Positions 7,628 through 10,923 of a DNA stretch of 10,923 nt are shown in pieces. A program made the translations under genes and the position numbers. The notes below the pieces were generated by a model that ran no database searches, was not told the origin of the DNA, and saw only the letters and a program-made list of their open reading frames with translations. Source of the stretch: SURF-33 sp964598885 (GTDB lineage Bacteria > Desulfobacterota > Desulfobacteria > Desulfobacterales > Desulfosalsimonadaceae); NCBI GenBank assembly GCA_964598885.1, contig CAZRES010000101.1:1-10923 (forward strand), in the 5' to 3' direction. Each line of letters starts with the position of its first letter. Positions within the stretch are counted from its first letter, which is position 1.

Positions 7628-8774
7628 TCCCCGGCTCCCTTATCTTCAGGGTTTCGTCTCCGGAAAGGCCGGATAATACTTCCACCTTATGATCATATGT
7701 TCCGCCGGTTTTGATATAGCGTTGTTTAAAGCCTGCCGGCGTCTGGACCATGACCAGCTCCAGCTGGCCGACCCGATGAATGGTGTCCAAAGGTATGAGG
7801 ATGATCTCCATCTCCCGGCAGGGAATGCGCAATTTGCCGTACATGCCCGGATACAGGTCGGGCATATCCGGAAGCGCGGCTTTGACCAGAAACGTCCGGG
7901 ACCGGGCGTCGGCGTAAGGGATTAATTCGGCAACCCGGGCGTCAACGGTTTGATCAAGCGCGGGCAGTTCCGCTTCGAGCATCAGGCCGGGATCAATTCT
8001 GCCGACCATACTTTCCCGCACATGCGCCTCCAGGCGAAGTCCGCCGGCCGTGCGCAGCAGAAGCAGCGGTTTTCCGGGCATTGCCAGATCGCCGGGATCC
8101 GCCAGCCGCTTTAATACTTCGCCATCCGACGGAGCCTTTATCTCGGTGTAGCCCAACAGGATCCGGGCCTCGGAGACCAGTTCCCTGGCCATCCGAACCC
8201 CGGCCAGGGTTTCAGAAAAAACGTCTTTGGATCGACCCACCGCGGCTTTGGCCTGCCGGTAGGCGGAACGGGCCTGTTCAAGGTCCTGTTCAGTGGCGGC
8301 TTCGGCATCGATAAAATGCTTGACGCGCTCATAGGCCGCAGAAGCCTCCTCAAAGGCTGCCTCGGCCGCGTTCACCGCCTGCCGGGCCTGTTCCATCCGG
8401 GATAACGAAGTTTTTACCTGTTGTCTGGCCTGTGCCAGTCCGGAACGCGCCTGACGATCGTCGAGGGTAACCAGCACCTGCCCTGTTGAGACTTTATCGC
8501 CGGCATTGACGAAGACCGTGTTAATGGAACCGGAAATCTGCGCTTCGATGCGGGCCTGGGTCACAGGCTGAACCGTTCCTACCGCTTCATACCATTCCAT
8601 AACCGTTTCAATCTCTGCCTGGGCCGTTTTCACATGAGACGCGACTTCCGGTTTATCCGGGTCGGATAAACCGGGAAGGATATCGTCATTGGCGTAAATC
8701 AGCAGGGAAATGATTACGGCAACCACAATAAAACATAAAATCAGCGGAATGATGATCCGTTTTTTATATTTCAT
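7617..8774 (-). CDS. RND efflux periplasmic adaptor (membrane fusion protein)
   Basis: A 385-residue HlyD/AcrA-type adaptor linking the permease to the outer-membrane channel. Residues 1-6 are basic (MKYKKR) and 7-27 form a hydrophobic anchor. Cys14 lacks a proper lipobox, so the protein is probably anchored by the helix and not lipidated. The two lipoyl half-motifs lie near 75-105 (ISGSINTVFVNAGDKVSTGQ) and 206-240 (IKAPSDGEVLKRLADPGD). They bracket an Ala/Gln/Glu-rich alpha-helical hairpin at about 106-205. A beta-barrel domain follows near 245-320 and a membrane-proximal domain to the C-terminus. It begins 6 bases after the outer-membrane factor gene and overlaps the permease gene by 11 bases. 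No strong ribosome-binding site precedes its ATG, so coupling to the upstream gene is likely. Confidence 0.93.
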   Translation of the reverse strand: MKYKKRIIIPLILCFIVVAVIISLLIYANDDILPGLSDPDKPEVASHVKTAQAEIETVMEWYEAVGTVQPVTQARIEAQISGSINTVFVNAGDKVSTGQVLVTLDDRQARSGLAQARQQVKTSLSRMEQARQAVNAAEAAFEEASAAYERVKHFIDAEAATEQDLEQARSAYRQAKAAVGRSKDVFSETLAGVRMARELVSEARILLGYTEIKAPSDGEVLKRLADPGDLAMPGKPLLLLRTAGGLRLEAHVRESMVGRIDPGLMLEAELPALDQTVDARVAELIPYADARSRTFLVKAALPDMPDLYPGMYGKLRIPCREMEIILIPLDTIHRVGQLELVMVQTPAGFKQRYIKTGGTYDHKVEVLSGLSGDETLKIREPGNAE

Positions 8775-8780
8775 AAGGCA

Positions 8781-10283
8781 TTATCTTTCGGGATTCTGTT
8801 GGTTCCCCTCGGCAAATTTGCCAATGGCCCGGGCGATTTCAGCCAAGGCTTTAATTTTATCGTAAAAAGCAGCCGTTGACCGTATCCGCGCCCGGTTGTA
8901 GTCTACTTCGGCCTCCAGGTAACGGGTGATGGTAACCGTGCCGCGATTGTAATATTCTTTCACCAGGCGGAATGATTCCTCAGCGCTTTCAACACTGCTG
9001 GCGGCCACGTCATGACGGGCCCGGGCCGCCTCCAGATTCAGATAGGCGTTTTTCACATCACGGGTAACGCCGAGGGTGGCCTCCCGGTCTGCGGCCAGCA
9101 TTTCTTTTACCACCGCATCCGCTTTAGAAATCCGGGCCCGGGTGGAAAACCCGGTAAACAGATCCCAGTTAAAGACAACCGCCGCGGTCCAGTTTTCCCG
9201 GTTTCGATCATATTCCATATGGGGATCATCGACATAATATTTACCCGCCAGGTCGATCCGTGGCAGATAATATGATTTGGACGCCTCAAGCCCCATACGG
9301 GATTTGACCAGCAGGGTTCTGACTTTCTCCAGTTCGGGCCGGTGCGCAAGCGCATGGACAATCCCTTTGTCATAGGTTTCCGGCACGGTTGCGATTTCGT
9401 TGTTTGTTTGATCCACTAAATCCAGATCGTCTGGCAGTTGTCCCGGATCAACTCCCATGAGATGAGCAAGGGCCGTATGCGCCAGTTTATAACGGTTCCG
9501 GCTTTCAATCAGCAATTCCTGCACCTGGGCGCGGCGCACTTTTAATGTCAGCACATCGGCTTTTAACGCTGCTCCTCCCTCATAATGAACCTGAATTATT
9601 CGCAGCTGCTCGAATACGGACGCCATCGACGCTTCCGCAATGCGGATAAATTCACGGGCGGACAAAACATCGTAAAAACCTGCGATGACCTGGGCGATAA
9701 GAGCATTGACTACGGTCTCTTCTTCCAGGTCTGAAATATGGACATTCTGTTCGGCAATGCGGTATTCTAGGTAATCCCTGCCGCCATTAAACAGATTCAT
9801 GCGCGCTGTGACGCCGGTTTCATAGTTTTCAAACCAGCCCGGATCATTGAAATTTATCTGCTGCGGCAACCGGCGCTGGTCGATGGTTTTAAACAGATAG
9901 GCAGATGGAGCGTCTCCCTGCATGTATTCCGTGTAAAAGCCCATGGCCGGCCAGAAGGACGCAGATGACAGATCTTTCATGGCCTTTGCCTGAGCCATGC
10001 GATGAACTGCCTGCTGAAGATTCGGATTGTTTGCAATGGAGATGTCAATGATCCGGGAAAGAGTGAGGGGATCATTGAATTCGCCATGGGTTCCGGTGGA
10101 CAGCGAGCGCATGCCGGAATCGTATTCCCTGCTGTCCGGGACTGGTGCTGCCGAAAAACCGGAAACCCCGTCATATTCCGCGCGGATTTCAGAGGCGGAA
10201 TATTCCGGGGTGAAACCGCAGCCGCTTAAAACCAGCAGAATCAGGAACAATACCATCATCTGTAGACTGCTTTTAAATTTCAT
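8781..10283 (-). CDS. Outer-membrane efflux lipoprotein (TolC/OprM family)
   Basis: This 500-residue protein is the outer-membrane channel of the tripartite pump. A basic N-terminus and a hydrophobic stretch lead to a lipobox LSGC with the lipidated cysteine at 22, as in OprM-type channels. The internal duplication of the family is visible: YEGGAALKADVLTLK (234-248) in the first half and YNRGTVTITRYLEAEVDY (445-462) in the second, each within long helical segments. NLFNGGRD (163-170) and NWDLFTGFS (372-380) are the paired beta-strand segments. The ATG at 10283 is the only one that gives a proper lipoprotein signal with positive charges, yet no Shine-Dalgarno sequence precedes it. It is the first gene of the pump operon, 52 bases after the small unknown gene, and no clear promoter is seen in that gap. 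Confidence 0.93.
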   Translation of the reverse strand: MKFKSSLQMMVLFLILLVLSGCGFTPEYSASEIRAEYDGVSGFSAAPVPDSREYDSGMRSLSTGTHGEFNDPLTLSRIIDISIANNPNLQQAVHRMAQAKAMKDLSSASFWPAMGFYTEYMQGDAPSAYLFKTIDQRRLPQQINFNDPGWFENYETGVTARMNLFNGGRDYLEYRIAEQNVHISDLEEETVVNALIAQVIAGFYDVLSAREFIRIAEASMASVFEQLRIIQVHYEGGAALKADVLTLKVRRAQVQELLIESRNRYKLAHTALAHLMGVDPGQLPDDLDLVDQTNNEIATVPETYDKGIVHALAHRPELEKVRTLLVKSRMGLEASKSYYLPRIDLAGKYYVDDPHMEYDRNRENWTAAVVFNWDLFTGFSTRARISKADAVVKEMLAADREATLGVTRDVKNAYLNLEAARARHDVAASSVESAEESFRLVKEYYNRGTVTITRYLEAEVDYNRARIRSTAAFYDKIKALAEIARAIGKFAEGNQQNPER

Positions 10284-10335
10284 GGGAATAAGTGAAAATC
10301 AGCCATGCCATGCATGACCTCAGGATTACCGTGAT

Positions 10336-10644
10336 TTAAATCCATGCCATGGTATCCGGCACGGCAACACCGAGACGATCGGCAACTTCACTCAATTGAT
10401 CAGACAATCTGGCCATATTCTCATCCAGGTTTTTTTTGTTGGGAGACCAGTCCGAAGGGCATTGATTTTTCAATTCATCCAATCCGCTTTCAATATTTGT
10501 CACCAGGGCCATCAACTGTTTTACGGCACCGGCATGGGCGGGATCCGATGCTTTTTCCGCGTTGGCGATCACATTGTAAAGTCCTGCTTTTAAACCGACC
10601 ATTCGTCTGTAGGATTTGTCACAATAGTCTTTGACCTCGTCCAT
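10336..10644 (-). CDS. Small helical protein of unknown function
   Basis: A 102-residue, soluble, mostly helical protein that I do not recognise. It has no signal peptide or membrane segment. Heptad-like hydrophobic spacing is visible near 40-60 and 72-92, with two separated cysteines (C8 and C62), a proline-containing break near 63-68 and the C-terminus DTMAWI. It is very likely translated: a near-perfect ribosome-binding site, AAAAAGGAGGGA, sits at ideal distance before the ATG at 10644. It follows the rubredoxin-domain gene by 43 bases and precedes the outer-membrane factor by 52 bases, all on one strand. It could be co-transcribed with the pump or belong to the upstream redox gene. No function is proposed. 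Confidence 0.8.
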   Translation of the reverse strand: MDEVKDYCDKSYRRMVGLKAGLYNVIANAEKASDPAHAGAVKQLMALVTNIESGLDELKNQCPSDWSPNKKNLDENMARLSDQLSEVADRLGVAVPDTMAWI

Positions 10645-10665
10645 GGTATTCCCTCCTTTTTAAGA

Positions 10666-10693
10666 TTAATACGTTGTATGAACGCCCTTACAA
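10666..10693 (-). promoter_or_regulatory. Candidate promoter ahead of the small gene
   Basis: On the minus strand, TTGTAA (plus 10688-10693) and TATTAA (plus 10666-10671) are 16 bases apart, each matching four of six consensus bases. A start near 10659 would place the strong ribosome-binding site almost at the transcript's 5' end, which is tight. It overlaps the inverted repeat at 10672-10695. Confidence 0.25.
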
Positions 10694-10695
10694 CG
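10672..10695. repeat. Inverted repeat CGTTGTA-N10-TACAACG
   Basis: Two perfect 7-base arms (10672-10678 and 10689-10695) flank a 10-base gap, at the very end of the rubredoxin-domain gene and before the small gene. The arms overlap the -35 element and spacer of the candidate promoter, a position typical of a dimeric repressor site. As RNA it could form a hairpin, but only a broken T-rich stretch follows, so it is a poor terminator. Confidence 0.45.
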
Positions 10696-10923
10696 GCCAG
10701 ACCTTCTTAAATCCTTTTCCTTTTACAAAACAGATGGGACATTCGTCGGGATGTTCATCGCCATAGTGCACATAGCCGCAAACAGGGCATCGCCAGGCTT
10801 GGGTATCAGTCGGATTGCCGTCGGAATCAAAGAGCTGATCCGCTCCTGTAAGGACGGGCACATCATCGATCGACGGCATGGCCGGCTCGTAAGAACTCAA
10901 CAGATAACCGGCAACGATCATAC
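10688..10923 (-). CDS. Rubredoxin-type domain protein, probably 5' partial
   Basis: The last 77 codons of a gene that runs to the window edge. The C-terminal 35 residues form a rubredoxin-like iron site: CPVCGY (C45, C48) and CPIC (C61, C64), with 12 residues between the pairs. That spacing and YVHYGDEHPDE are typical of the short rubrerythrin-type domain, not of free rubredoxin. It probably binds one iron and passes electrons in the cytoplasm. The preceding segment (SIDDVPVLTGADQLFDSDG) is an acidic linker that I cannot assign. An ATG occurs at 10921, but there is no room to see a ribosome-binding site, so the N-terminal domain (for example a rubrerythrin or flavoprotein) may lie outside the window. 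The stop codon falls inside the inverted repeat. Confidence 0.8.
   Translation of the reverse strand, partial: MIVAGYLLSSYEPAMPSIDDVPVLTGADQLFDSDGNPTDTQAWRCPVCGYVHYGDEHPDECPICFVKGKGFKKVWPL

Noticed and set aside
10672..10695. The CGTTGTA/TACAACG hairpin as an intrinsic terminator of the rubredoxin-domain gene
   Set aside because: It is followed on the minus strand by TATTAATCTT and not by a clean T run; the operator interpretation fits its position better.
1..10923. Mobile elements, CRISPR arrays, toxin-antitoxin pairs or phage genes
   Set aside because: I saw no repeat-spacer arrays, transposase or integrase motifs, terminal repeats or tRNA-like sequences. All sizeable coding regions are explained by metabolic, efflux or redox genes.

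Overview
The window reads as an ordinary stretch of chromosome from an anaerobic, moderately GC-rich Gram-negative bacterium. A sulfate-reducer-like member of the Desulfobacterota fits best. That placement is inferred from the mix of CoA-ligase and enoyl-CoA hydratase genes, a rubredoxin-type iron domain and a tripartite envelope pump; there is no phylogenetic marker here. I see no rRNA, tRNA, CRISPR array, insertion sequence or phage gene.

Left part (1-4351), acyl-CoA metabolism. A 5'-truncated acyl-CoA synthetase (+) faces an enoyl-CoA hydratase/isomerase gene (-) across a 114-base convergent gap. The hydratase gene is divergent from a complete second acyl-CoA synthetase (+), with a 296-base AT-rich intergenic region between them. 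That region holds a promoter candidate for each gene and a near-perfect direct repeat with 21-bp periodicity. The two ligases belong to clearly different subfamilies. Together the genes could activate a carboxylic acid to its CoA thioester and hydrate an enoyl-CoA, as in beta-oxidation or aromatic/alicyclic acid degradation.

Middle and right part (4403-10283, all -), a complete tripartite RND efflux operon. It is transcribed as outer-membrane factor lipoprotein, periplasmic adaptor, then inner-membrane RND permease. The genes are tightly packed: 6 bases separate the first two and 11 bases overlap between the last two. A weak terminator candidate lies in the 51-base gap where the permease gene meets the second synthetase gene tail to tail. 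The permease keeps the twin TM4 aspartates of the proton relay and has Arg at the position of the TM10 lysine of AcrB.

Right edge (10336-10923, -). A 102-codon helical protein of unknown function has a very strong ribosome-binding site. Upstream of it is the 3' end of a gene whose product ends in a rubrerythrin-type rubredoxin domain. Between them an inverted repeat overlaps a promoter candidate, so the small gene and perhaps the efflux operon may start there under a repressor. The most checkable leads are the two operator-like repeats, the unknown small gene ahead of the pump, and the divergent signature motifs of the first CoA ligase. I found no clear evidence of a novel multi-gene system.
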